Below, in pieces: positions 1 to 10,600 of a stretch of 64,000 bases of DNA. Positions within the stretch are counted from its first letter, which is position 1. Each line of letters starts with the position of its first letter. Below the pieces are notes generated by a model. That model was not told where the DNA came from. It ran no database searches and was given only the letters and a program-made list of their open reading frames with translations. The position numbers and the translations under genes were made by a program. Where the stretch lies: the NCBI GenBank assembly GCA_030272155.1, contig CP126196.1, forward strand, positions 5,146,501 through 5,210,500, in the 5' to 3' direction. Source of the stretch: Tetradesmus obliquus. Lineage: Eukaryota; Chlorophyta; Chlorophyceae; Sphaeropleales; Scenedesmaceae.

Positions 1-315
1 TGACACCATTTATGTCCCTGCAAGATTGACAGGTGGCAATGTCAGGGTTGAGCGCTTTGCATGCGTTGGTCCGCCAGCACAGCAACCACCTATGGAGGCA
101 AAAAGGAACCTCCATAAGCTTAAAGACTATTCTACTGCTGTGCACAGATGTGAAGTGGACCAGCGTACTGCAAACACCATATGTGGGCGCGGCTGAGCAT
201 GGCTGTTTAGCTGTACTCAAGGCAAGCAACAATCGTTGCACAGCTGCCTTGTCCTGTAAAGGGACCCAAGCAGATGATAGTTGACAGCCACTCCTGCTGG
301 ATGCTCTCTGCTCAC

Positions 316-836
316 CAGAAGGGTGGTGTGTTTTGTAGTGACTTGGACACATAATCGTTGTCGGCGTACACATGCACTGAGAGGTTGCCAGCTGTGATTA
401 CTTTGGTGTCTGGCCACACTTCCAGGTGCTTCCCTGCAGCACAGTACATGCTCTGCTGCAGCTGCATGAGCTGCTGCATCTGTTGGTGGCTTTGGCCATC
501 TGCTGCTGCTGCATCCAGCACCACAGCACTCGCCAGCGTAGAGAGGTTGGAGACGAGCGCCTTAATATGCCTGAGTTGCGGCCCAGTTGGCGGTGTAACC
601 GGTGTTATGGTGAGCTGGGCATTGCTGTAGGTGCTGCTGCTGCAGTCGTTGCTTCCCAGCATGGACTGACAAACGAGCACGGTGACAAGCAGAAGGACAA
701 GCCATGACAACATCGGCACAGTAACAACCGGAGATCGAGCGTGCCGCTGCACCATTCTTGCGATCGTACTGTCTCTGAACGGGTTGTTGCTTGCGAGGCT
801 TGTCGTCACAGCAATAGTATCATTATCAAAACGCAA
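316..836 (-). CDS. 5' exon of an unidentified signal-anchored membrane protein (partial, runs off left edge)
   Basis: An open frame of about 174 codons begins with ATG at 834-836 and reads leftward. A hydrophobic stretch near residues 37-60 (WLVLLLVTVLVC core) follows a basic N-terminus, so a type II signal-anchor topology is likely. The remainder is soluble-looking, with a Gln/Met-rich helix and then a mixed alpha/beta-like end (DNDYVSKSLQNTPPFW). A clean donor (gtgagc, 311-315 in complement) immediately follows the TTC TG at 316, and the frame stops just inside that putative intron, so this is best read as exon 1 of a gene continuing beyond base 1. The end is faintly reminiscent of the start of FkbM-type methyltransferase domains, but too little is present to assign it. 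No family is claimed. Confidence 0.4.
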
Positions 837-2551
837 AATAAACGCGGCGGTTGCTGGTCACCCGTATGCCGGTAGATGTGAATGCCTGTTCACTGTAGGG
901 TTTGTTCCAGGACCTGGGATCCCGGTGCTGCTTCAAATCAGACTCTCAACTGCAAGAAAACCGAATGCATTGAGTACTGTCATGGCTTAAGGATGGTTTA
1001 TCTGCCCCTCTGCACGCTTGCAAAACAAGCTGGCCTTGCATGTCGGGGATGTGTACAGATGTCCTGCTGGGGATGCAGCCTGGTCAGGGAGGTGAATAGA
1101 CATGATGCTGAAACACAGTTACAACCACACATGCCCAAGCAATCCTTGACTCTACACACTGCTTAAACACACACACATTGCAAACGCTTCACAATGTCCC
1201 CGCCAGGCTGCGCCTCCACAACGCTGTGCTCACACTGATATGACTCACTGATGACATATCATCGCAATGCAGCACGCCATCGTATCAAGAAACAATCCAA
1301 GGTCAACCACACCCACATTACGGATCTCAGCGACAGCAGGGTTGGCCTTTCTGGGTGGCATACCCGCACAAGCGTCAACCTTCAGCAACCACCATGCTGC
1401 ACCTATGTGCCTCTGCAGCATGCATGCTTCTACATAAACACTGGGCAACCCAGGCAGCAAGACATGCTGCACGGCCCTAGCGAGAATGAGCACGGCCCTA
1501 GCGACAGATCAAAGGGCTGCTGTGGTCAGCCAGTTAACTTATGGCCCACTGGTAACAAAACAGGCAGCTCAAGGGACTGCTGCTGGCTGTCACAACCTGT
1601 GGCTGTGTACTTGCACAGCACTGGCCCGACCGCAATTCAAACTTGCCCAGCTATGACGCAGCATAGCAATAAACAAGCAATGATGTACCACAACAAATTG
1701 ATGGTACCATGGATGTTAGTGCAGCACGCTGTTTAATCCTCCGCGGGTATGCTGAGCAACAGACGGTGCCACACATGGTGATGAACGAGAGCTTGCTTTG
1801 ATGTACACATGCATAGCCATCCCTGCTGCTAAGTGCTGACATCAGCTACGCTGCGCTGCAGATGACACTGGCCCGGCCGCAGCTGCAAACAAGCCAGCAT
1901 CAGCAACAGCCGCCGCAAGTGCAGCTACTTGCAGCAACATGTGCTCAATACTGCCGCCGATTCCCTTCACGCGGGTGCAGCAGATGCTGCTGCTGCAGCT
2001 ATCGCTCCATGCTGCCGCTGCCCACGCCGCTGGCACTGAGGCCGCTGGTGTCCAGCAGGCTGCAGACGTTGCACACGCTCAGGCTTGCCACAGTCGGATG
2101 CTGCAGAAGCTGCAGCAGGCGGCCTGCTCGTGCAGCCATCCCTGCTGCCTTCTGCTGAACCCAAAAGGCACACTCGCTAAAATGCGCTGCATACGACGCT
2201 GGCACTGCCGCAGCTGCAGGCACGTCAGCACACAGCAGCAGCCGCAGCTACAGCAGCTGGTGCGTGGCCCTGCTGCTGGCCTTGTGCCACCTGCTAGGAT
2301 GCTGCTGTTGCGGCCACAGTACTACCGCTCTATATGCTGCCGCTGCCCGTGCCCGTGGAGCTGAGGCCGCTGCCGCTGGTGTCCAGCAGGCTGCCCCTGC
2401 CCTGCTGCTGCACTCGTGCCACCTGCTAGGGCGCAGCTGCTGCTGTCAGATGGCTACCGCTCAATGCTGCCGCTGCTGGTGAGGCCGCTGCTGCTGATCC
2501 ATCAAGCTGCCCCTGCCCTGCTGCTCGACCGCAGCTGCCACCGCCCCCGTG
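837..2551. other. Intergenic, CTG-rich, with copies of the neighbouring exon end
   Basis: No supported gene lies here. Bases 837-1850 are ordinary mixed sequence. From about 1860 to 2551 the plus strand is dominated by CTG/GCTGCC repeats and carries at least two extra copies (near 2034 and 2364) of the segment at about 2580-2615, which is the 3' end of the mTERF-like gene on the minus strand. The repeats therefore look like tandem duplications of that gene's terminal exon spread into its 3' flank. Short open frames through the stretch are repeat translations. Confidence 0.5.
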
Positions 2552-3617
2552 CTACCGCTCTATGCTGCCGCTGCTGGTGAGGCCGCTGCCGCTGGTGTCC
2601 AGCAGGCTGCAGAAGTTGCAGAAAGCGTTGGTTCCCTCGTGCAGCTTCTTCACCACTGGGATGCCTGGCATGATGGCTGCCAGCTTGGCCAGGGCAGGGC
2701 GGATGGTGCCTGCCATGTCTGGCAGCAGCAGCAGGCTGGGCTTCTGGTACAGCAGCTCAGGGATGTTTGCCTCTGGCATGAGCAGCTTGAGCTGCAGCAC
2801 ACGGCAGGCTACCTGCAGGGGTGCAGGTGTTGGCAGAGAAATAACAGTCAGTTGCAAGCAAGCAGGCTAATGATACAGTGGTGCGATGAAGGCAGCATTA
2901 GGGCAGGGGCAGCAGCAGCAGCAGTCTTGGGTTTCATGGTAGGGAGCGGGATGTGTTGCTGTGTAAATGGTAGCGCCTTGGGAGTCTCTGCTGGAAGCGG
3001 CATATGCATGCTTCTAACATGTGTGCAGAAGCTGCAGGTCACCTGTGCAATCTCTGATATTGGCAACAGCAAGCCCAACTGTATAACACATTATCAACTG
3101 CGTTAATCTCCCTCCCAGTGGCCTGTGTGCCAGCTGCACCTGCCATACTGACACCAAGCTGTCCATGCCCTGCTGCCCTGCTGCTGCAGCAGCCCACCTC
3201 TTCTGGTGACAAGCTTAACAAGCCAGGGTGCCTTTTCAGCATCTGCAGCGTCCGGAAAGTCGAGCCAGTTGCCAGCAAGTCTGAGAGCTCCAGCGCATGC
3301 AGCATGAGGTCTCCTACGCCACTGCAGCTGCTGGGCAGGCTGCCAGCTGCTGCTAAATAAGTGTATGCTAGCCGGGCCTCTTGAGCTACGAGCGCTGCAT
3401 CTTTGTCTAGCCCGTGCTGCTGCACTAGTAACGAGATGGCTGCATCTGCTACATGTGTGCTATGGCTGCTTGAGGCTTGCTCCTGCTGGGAATGAGGGGC
3501 AGTGGCAGCCGCTGCACGGACACAGATAGCAGGCCTAGGTCTCTGGGTGTGCGCTGGGCTGCAGCAGGGCTGGGTGCGGTGGAGGAATGATGGTTGCTGC
3601 AGATAGAGCAGCTTCAT
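2552..3617 (-). CDS. mTERF-like helical-repeat organelle protein, two exons
   Basis: Exon 1 (3198-3617) ends in a donor after LSPEE, and exon 2 (2552-2812) resumes in the same phase with VACRVLQLKLLMPEAN and runs to TAG. The start chosen (ATG 3615-3617) gives about 38 residues rich in Ser, Arg, Pro and Gln ending VRAAAA, like an algal chloroplast or mitochondrial transit peptide; a longer in-frame start exists at 3806. Protein about 225 aa. The body contains the mTERF-style pattern of a helix followed by HPGLLSLSPEE, then a second helix and KPSLLLLPD, the recurring Pro-Leu-Leu signature of mTERF helical repeats. In that family the proteins bind organellar nucleic acid, but only one to two repeats are visible here, so the assignment is tentative. 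It lies head-to-head with the sulfurtransferase gene. Confidence 0.45.
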
Positions 3618-4209
3618 GAAAGGGAGCTGTGCCAGAGGAGAGGTTGCAGTGTGCAGTGAGTGCTGCAGGAGCAGTAGGGTTTCAGCAAAAGGGCAAGCTG
3701 AGCGGATATAGCTCTGAGGGTTGTGATTATGGTATGGACTATTATGCGAGGTGTGGGAGAGGAACGCACCACACCCGGAACTGTCACGAGACCGAGCTTT
3801 TGTCACCAGCTCAAACTACAGCGCCCTTGTAGCTGCAGACCCACGATCTCAGCTAAGTACAATCGTTCTTATTGCATATAAAGCAGTGAATACATCAGGC
3901 CGTTCGAATGCAGAGGGTAGCAGTCCAGGCACAGTTCCGAGCACGCAAGGTGCTGTTGCAACCGGCAGCAAGGGTCATTGGTACTTGGAAACATTGACAA
4001 TAACGTATATGAACTGCTTGTAATCGTGCAGGCTGTCTGGCACGGCACTAGAATAGCTCTGCTCAGCAGGTACTGCCCCTGCAGCATGCCACACACCCGG
4101 CTTGTGTCTGGTCGTAGTACACACTAATAGCACAGCTCTCCTGCTGCTGGATCTGATTAAACACAATGTTTGGGTAACGTGCAGGAGGAGGGCAGTCAGC
4201 TGTGCAGCC
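3618..4209. promoter_or_regulatory. Divergent intergenic region between the mTERF-like and sulfurtransferase genes
   Basis: About 590 bases separate the two chosen start codons, which point away from each other, so both promoters are expected here. The mTERF-like leader may occupy up to 3806. I see no clear TATA box or conserved motif, and an upstream transit-peptide exon of the sulfurtransferase cannot be excluded in the right half. Confidence 0.35.
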
Positions 4210-7200
4210 ATGATCACACACGAGGCGCTCCCGGCAGTTGTGACAGTTGACTGGCTGAAGGACAGGTGGGCCTGCTGCTTGTAGTGCAGTGAGCTAGGCA
4301 GCACACCCGCAGTCTGCAAATGGTCTCGCAGTGTATTTATCTTTTGCGTCTTGAGCTCAGTATGACCAACGCTCAGTATGATTTGGTGCTGATCTTGAGC
4401 TCGATTTGAGCGGTGCTTGATACTTATCTGGCAGCAGCGCACACAGCATCCTGCTCATTGCTTGAGGCAGTTGTGGCAGCACAGGTGCAGCAAGGTCAGC
4501 CTACCTGCACTGCAGCACATCCCTGCACGCAATGCCTGCAAGCCTTTCTCCTGCAAGAGGAGCAAAGGTGTGCGCTGTGGAAGCTGCTGCACTGTGTGTC
4601 CTGCTGTGATGTGTGCTGCTGTGCTGTGTGTGATGTGCTGCGAAATGTGTCTGCTGCTGTGCGACTTGTGCTGCTGTGCGCTGTGTTCCTGCTGCAGGCT
4701 GGGTCAGGTGAAGCTGCTGGACACCAGCTGGTACCTGCCTCCAATGGGTGCGTCACCAGCACGTGAACTCATGAGACAGACTATCAGAGACAATTGTCAC
4801 AACCTTTCAGCCAGAATGATGGTGGTGTGTCGTCAGCATGTGATGGTTTGAAAGATGGTTATGCAGACAGCACAATGGTGGTGTGGCGTCACCCGCTCTC
4901 CTAGGTGTTGTGCAGGGCACATGCCTCTGCAGCCTGTTTGGAGACGCACACCACGCACACCATCACAGGACCATGCACTGCCTGCTAACAGCGCTGCCGC
5001 CGCCGCTGCTGCTGCTGCTGCTGCTGCACTGCAGGCAGGGACGCAAAGAATGAGTTTGCAGCTGCCCGCATCCCCGGGGCGCAGTTCTGGGACATCGACG
5101 GTGTCGCTGATCCTGCAACAGACCTGCCCCACATGCTGCCGAGCGAAGCTGCTTTTGCGGCAGCAGCAGATGCTTTAGGCATTGGCAATGAAGATGCTGT
5201 GGTGGTGTATGACGGCATGGGCATGTTTGCTGCGCCGCGCGCGTGGTGGACATGGCGCGTGTTTGGGCACAGCAGGTGGGTGCCGGTGAGCAACGGGGGC
5301 TGAAGGGTTGAGGCGTTACATGGTATGAGCACAGCATATGCTGCAGGAGAATAGGTGTGCAATGCTGTGCGTGGTCCGGCAGAGCAGGTGGATCAGGGTG
5401 GCGCAGGTGCCCTGACGCCTCTGGCTGCCCTTGGTCCAGGAATGATTATGGCTAGGTGGAGAGATGCTGCGCAATGGACTGAGGTTCTGCTTGGTGATCG
5501 TCCGTTTCAAAACAGTTTCACCGCAGTTTGCAACGTGGCTTCAGCAAGGCTGCTAGCTTGCACAGCTGTGGATGACTGCGCAGATGCCTGGCTTACATGC
5601 TGCGCTGGCAGTTTCAGCAGCAACCTCAGTGTGCCGCGCATGCAAACCATACGACCATGCGGCTGCTATGCTGCTGCGTGTGCTGCAGGGTGGCGGTGCT
5701 GGAGGGGGGCCTGCCTGCATGGAAGGCAGCAGGGCTAGAGCTGCTGTTTTGACCTGCTGTTGATGACCAGCTGGCTGCTGTGCTGCTGCTATAGACCATC
5801 TGTGTGTGCTGCTGTGCCTGCTGCAGGGTGGCTGTGCTGCTGTCAACCAGCTGGCTGCGCTGCTGTTGTTAACCATCTGTGCATTGTGCTGTGTGTGCTG
5901 CAGGGTAGCGAGGCTAGAGGGTGACCTGCCTGCCTGAATGGCAGCAGGCCCGGCACTGCTGTTCGACCTGCTGCTGTTGACCAGCTGGCTGCTGTGCTGC
6001 TGTTGTTGACCATCTGCGCATGCTGCAGGGTGGCTGTGTTGGAGGGGGGCCTGCCTGCATGGAAGGCAGCAGGCCTGGAGCTAGATGAGTCAGCGGCAGG
6101 CAGCGAGGCGCTCACTGCAGCGACAGCAGCGGCATGCGCAGCCAGCAGCAGCGGCAGCAGCAAGTACAAGGCCAAGTTGATGAGGGACAAGGTGCGCTGC
6201 ATGTGCTGCGCTGGTGTGAGGTTGCACATGTTATGATGTCGCATGCCCCTGAGGTTGCACTCTTGTGTCTACGTGAGAGGCCGGAAAGGGCAAGAGGCAG
6301 GACTGTGCAGCACCACAGCCGTAGTCAACAATGCAACGGCCTGAGTAGCCGGGAATTGACGCCGTCTCTAAACCATGTTATGTTTGTCACAGCCAAGCCA
6401 CCTTCCTGCTTGTTTGTCGTCTGACCACTATCCACAGCATAATGTGTGGCATGTCAATAAGCCGTCCATGTTGCCGCTGCTGCTGTGCAGGTGCTTTCGC
6501 TGCATGACATGCAGCAGCTGGTGCAGCCAGCAGCGGCAGCAGTGGCAGCAGGGCAGGCGCCACCCGCCCTGCAGCGGCAGGTGATGCGGTTGCAGCAATG
6601 CAAATGGAATGTGCAGCTGTATCAGCTGCGTCCTAATGCCATTTTTTGGCATTTGTGCTGCTCTGTTGTGTGATGACGAATGGATTGCAGCGCCATGTGC
6701 ATGCCTTTTGCGCAAAGCCCTTGCGCTGCGTATAGATACCCCTCATTTGTAACACACAGCATATGCCTGTTCATGCTGCCCCTGTATTCTTTCATGCTGT
6801 CTTTGCAGGCGGTGGATTCGCGCTTCATCTAGACGTCGTTTTCAGCACAACGCATATGCCCACAATGCACCTGTTCATGCTGCCCCTGTGTGTTATGCAG
6901 GTGGTGGATGCGCGCTCTGCAGGCAGGTTGCACGGGATTGAGCCGGAGCTCTTGCACAACTGCTGCTCTTGCACTGCTCCCAAGCGTCCTTTTCCAGCAG
7001 GGGCCATCCGTCATGCTGCCGCTGTGTGTTATGCAGGTGGTGGATGCGCGCTGCGTCTAGACGTCGTTTCCAACACACGGCATCTGCCCACAATGCACCC
7101 TGTTCATGCTGCCCCTGTGTGATATGCAGGTGGTGGATGCGCGCTCTGCAGGCAGGTTTGCTGGCCTTGAGCCGGAGCGCTTTCACAACTGCTGCTCTTG

Positions 7201-8813
7201 CACTGCTCGCAAGCGTCCTTTTCGAGCAGGGGCCGTGCGTCATGCTGCCGCTGTGTGCTTGCAGGTGGTGGATGCGCGCTCTGCAGGCAGGTTTGCGGGG
7301 CTTGAGCCGGAGCCCCGCCCCGGGCTGCCATCAGGCCACATGCCAGGCTCCAAGAACCTGCCCTTCACTCAGGTGGGACGCTGCCCTTCACTCAGGTGGG
7401 ACGCTGCCCTTCACTCAGGTGGGACGCTGCCCTTCACTCAGGTGGGACGCTGCCCTTCACTCAGGTGGGACGCTGCCCTTCACTCAGGTGGGACGCTGCC
7501 CTTCACTCAGGTGGGACGCTGCCCTTCACTCAGGTGGGACGCTGCACCAGAATGAGAAGACCAGAATGAGTTAGGCAGTCCCCCTGCAAAGCAGCGAGCT
7601 GCTGTTGATCTGCTGCTGCTGTTGCTGCTGCTGCCAGCAAAAGTGTGGTGTGTGACATGCTGTGGTGTGCGGCCACATGCCCGGCTCCAAGAACCTGCCT
7701 TTCACTCAGGTGGGCTGTTCAAGGCTGCAGCCGTGAACCCGCAGGCCCCAAGCACCGCGAAAGACTCTGCTGATGCTGCTGCCATCGTTGCTGTGCTATG
7801 CACGCCTTGTCACAAGCATCTGCATGCATTGCTACTACACGGCTCGCCCGCTTTCTCACAACCCTGCAAACCCCACAATCTGGGTGCACTTTTCCTGCAG
7901 GTGTACGAGGGTGGTGTGATGCAGGGCGGCCGCCTGCAGCCGGTTGACCAACTGGAGGCGCTGTTCCAGACTGCAGGCGTGGACCCGCAGGCCCCTCTGG
8001 TGGCCAGCTGCGGCAGCGGGCTCACCGCATGCGTGCTGGCACTGGCACTGCACCAGGTGCGTTGAGAGTTGAAGAAGTGATAAAGTTTGATGCGCGCAGG
8101 CTAGCAGCATATCTTACTGTAGGCGGCAGCGGGTCACTGCATGCGTGCTGGCGCTGGCGCTGCACCAGGTGAGTTGAGAGTTTGAGAAGTGATGAAGTTT
8201 GTCGTGCGCAGGCTAGCAGCAAATCTTACTGTAGGCGGCAGCGGGCTCACTGCGTGCGTGCTGGCGTTGGCACTGCACCAGGTGCGTTGAAAATTTGATA
8301 ATATGATAGACTTGAATGTGCGCAGACTAGCAGCATCCTTCTGTTGGTGGCAGCGGCCTCACCGCCTGCGTGCTGGCGCTGGCGCTGCACCAGGTGCGCT
8401 GAAATTTTGATAATATGATAGACTTGAATGTGCGCAGACTAGCAGCATCCTTCTGTTGGTGGCAGCGGCCTCACCGCCTGCGTGCTGGCGCTGGCGCTGC
8501 ACCAGGTGCGCTGAAAGTTTAAGACGTGATAAAGTTACATGCGCGCAGGCTAGCAGCATATCTTACTGTAGGCGGCAGCGGGCTCACCGCATGCGTGCTG
8601 GCGCTGGCGCTGCACCTGGTGCGCTTACAGCGTGGCTACCCGGATGCAGGCATTCGGGCTAGCAACGGCTCCTACTCACGGCATGCAGGCAGGACAGCAA
8701 CACGTTCTTTGTGCGTGCGTGATGGTGCCTTTCATGACGGCATCTCTCCAAGGCTGTGACCAACAGGCCTGTTCAGCCTTCACAACATAGCGGCAGCTGC
8801 ATTGCGGCAAGTT

Positions 8814-8862
<49 letters not shown>

Positions 8863-9158
8863 TGGCAGCGCTTCCCCCTGCACGCTGACTTGCTGGAAGC
8901 ATGCAGCGATGTGTCAGACAGCGCCACGCTCAGCAGGCTGCTGTGTGCTGCTTGTGCTACCGTACATGGTTTCATTTGCCTGGCTGCACCAGTACAAGGA
9001 GAAGTTGTTGACAATGAGCCAGCGCCACGGTGCTGCGTGTTGCTGTGCTGCTGCTGCAGGTCACCGGCCAGCTTGTGCCTGTGTATGACGGCAGCTGGAG
9101 CGAGTGGGCAGCAACGCCTGGCGCAGCCATACAGAAGGAGGAGCCGGCAGCGCAGTAG
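4210..9158 (+). CDS. STR1: Mercaptopyruvate/thiosulfate sulfurtransferase (tandem rhodanese), 8 exons
   Basis: Exons: 4210-4265, 4698-4747, 5035-5275, 6029-6191, 6491-6580, 7265-7372, 7901-8056, 9060-9158. They sum to 963 nt, giving 320 aa with every phase conserved. The N-terminal rhodanese domain shows VTVDWLKDR, VKLLDTSWYLP, ARIPGAQFWDIDGVADP, LPHMLPSE, VVVYDGMGMFAAPR and VAVLEGGLPAWKAAG. The C-terminal domain shows VVDARSAGRF, SGHMPGSKNLPFTQ, the catalytic loop SCGSGLTAC (Cys about residue 273) and VPVYDGSWSEWA. The CGSGLT loop is the type associated with 3-mercaptopyruvate sulfurtransferases, which move sulfane sulfur to cyanide or thiols in cysteine catabolism. The ATG at 4210 gives no transit peptide, so an upstream exon may exist. 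Exons 4, 6, 7 and 8 are each surrounded by degenerate edge copies; the chosen copies alone keep phase and full homology. Confidence 0.92.
5689..6028 (+). repeat. Degenerate copies of the acceptor side of sulfurtransferase exon 4
   Basis: Starts resembling exon 4 (GGTGGC..GTGCTGGAGGG) follow a CAG acceptor at 5689, 5827 and 5904 before the true exon at 6029. The first copy keeps GGLPAWKAAG and then breaks; the others decay sooner. Spacing is roughly 80-140 bp, and intervening sequence is CTG-rich. Confidence 0.75.
6809..7264 (+). repeat. Four upstream copies of the start of sulfurtransferase exon 6
   Basis: Acceptor-like TGCAG followed by the first codons of exon 6 (GTGGTGGATGCGCGC) occurs at 6809, 6901, 7037 and 7130, before the functional copy at 7265. 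Copies at 6901 and 7130 keep VVDARSAGRF plus a few codons; those at 6809 and 7037 break at an in-frame TAG. All lie between exon 5 (ends 6580) and exon 6. Confidence 0.8.
7358..7541 (+). repeat. 23-bp minisatellite spanning the exon 6 splice donor, 8 copies
   Basis: Eight perfect head-to-tail copies of a 23-bp unit (ctgcccttcactcag plus gtgggacg) run from 7358 to 7541. The first copy is the real end of exon 6 (LPFTQ) with its GT donor at 7373-7374, so each repeat contains a candidate donor. A further degenerate copy of the exon end lies near 7676-7710. Confidence 0.95.
8057..8625 (+). repeat. Five degenerate copies of the end of sulfurtransferase exon 7
   Basis: The last 40-45 bases of exon 7 (encoding GSGLTACVLALALHQ) plus its donor gtgcg recur about every 110 bp after the true end at 8056. 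Copies end near 8168, 8280, 8394, 8505 and 8620. The last copy has lost the donor (CACCTG instead of CACCAG). No copy keeps the upstream part of the exon. Confidence 0.85.
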
Positions 9159-9299
9159 CAACTGGCAGGAAGTTGAGGCATCATGCATGTGATCTAAACT
9201 GCAAAGACAATGTTGGAAGGATGCGCATGATGCGTTGCAGCTGCAGGTGCTGCCCTGGGCAACGTGTTGTGTCGTCGAATTGCGGCCGTGTTGTGGTGT

Positions 9300-9719
9300 G
9301 TGCATGGCATTCTTGTGGATGCCCTGGCCAGCTTGTGCCTGTGTATGACGGCAGCTGGAGCGAGTGGGCAGCCACGCCTTGCGCGGCCATACTGAAGGAG
9401 GAGCCGGCAGCGGAGTAGCAACTGGCAGGAAGTTGAGGCATCACGCATGTGATCTGAACTGCATAAACACTGCTGGAAGAATTCGCATGATGCGTTGCAG
9501 CTGCAGGTGCTGCCCTGGGCAACGTGTTGCATCGTCTAATGTGGCCGCGCTGTGGTGTAAAAAGACGAATTCTAGACAAAGGTGTGTGCATGGCATTCTT
9601 GCGGATGCCCTGGCCAGCTTGTGCCTGTGTATGACGGCAGCTAGAGCGAGTGGGCGGCAACACCTGGCGCAGCCATACTGACTCAGTGTCCTTCGGAAGG
9701 ATCAGCCGGCAGGGCGGTA
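9300..9719 (+). repeat. Two downstream copies of the sulfurtransferase terminal exon
   Basis: After the true last exon (9060-9158) a near-complete copy lies at about 9325-9418, including LVPVYDGSWSEWA and a TAG. A third, more decayed copy lies from about 9614 and carries TAG in place of the Trp codon. Spacing is about 265-290 bp. The copies lack the CTG-CAG acceptor of the real exon, so they probably sit in 3' UTR. Confidence 0.8.
9556..9560 (+). terminator. Candidate polyadenylation signal TGTAA for the sulfurtransferase gene
   Basis: TGTAA is the established green-algal polyadenylation signal. This is a plausible match about 400 bases after the stop codon. The motif is short, so the call is weak without transcript data. 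Confidence 0.3.
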
Positions 9720-10600
9720 GCAGCAGCAGCGCAGCCGGTAGCAGGAGATTCAGGCATCTACGCGGTGTGGCAGGGATGCAGGCATGTACAGCCAGCACAC
9801 ACACAGCGCTGAGAATAAAGCGCGCATGTTGAGTTGCAGCTGCAGGAGCTTGCTTGTCAATGTGCTGCACCTGCTTTGGTAACATGATGGTGGAGGTGAC
9901 ATTGCACTGCGTGCGAAGTGCAGGCGGAACAACGCCAGCTGCTGCCGTCGAGTGCAGTGCAGACTGAGTTGAGCTGTGGCAGGCTGCCGGCCGGCGGTGA
10001 GGCCGCTAGAACTGGGATTCAGGATTCAAGTGCTGGACTAAACCAGGAGTGAAGATGCGAGCCTTATCAGTGTCGGTTCCCTCCAAAATTCCGACCTTCT
10101 TGTTTGAACTCCCTGCTAGGGCTTGCCATGACGTCAGGCAGGTGACTCGTCTGGTGACCCTGATGGCTGTTGTGCGGGCTAGCGGTCGCTTTATCACTTC
10201 TTACAGTTGGCCGTGGGAGTCAAACAAACTTGCCTTGTAGAACAGCTATTTGCTTGTGTCCAGTTGCTGGCCTTGGCTCCCCACAGTCGCTGCACAGGCT
10301 AGTTGAGAGGGCGGTCGTCCACTTGGTTGTTTTTGCATCAAAACTTACATAATCGGAAAGCAGTTGTAGTGATCTAGGGCGCCTACTCGTGCGTGGTGAG
10401 CATGTTGACGTTGGTGAAATTCAAAAGCAACGTGTGGCTAGCAAGCAATTGTTGTTCGCAAGCACGCATGGGCAGCTTAGTTCAACTTCAAACCAACATG
10501 CAGAAGTATGTTTCGTGCGCTATACCATCGCGGGGCGACACGCGCATCGTGCTGCTGCTAGGTCTGGTGCTGCTGCTGTGTTCACAAGGAACTCAATGAC
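9720..10600. other. Intergenic region upstream of the WDR76-like gene
   Basis: No supported coding sequence. The stretch at 10000-10400 has little trinucleotide repetition, unlike its surroundings, and is the likely promoter and leader region of the downstream gene. Confidence 0.4.

Noticed and set aside
8120-8620. Tandem extra coding exons of the sulfurtransferase
   Set aside because: Copies lack acceptors and the rest of the exon. Joining 8056 directly to 9060 gives exactly the family spacing between the catalytic loop and YDGSW.
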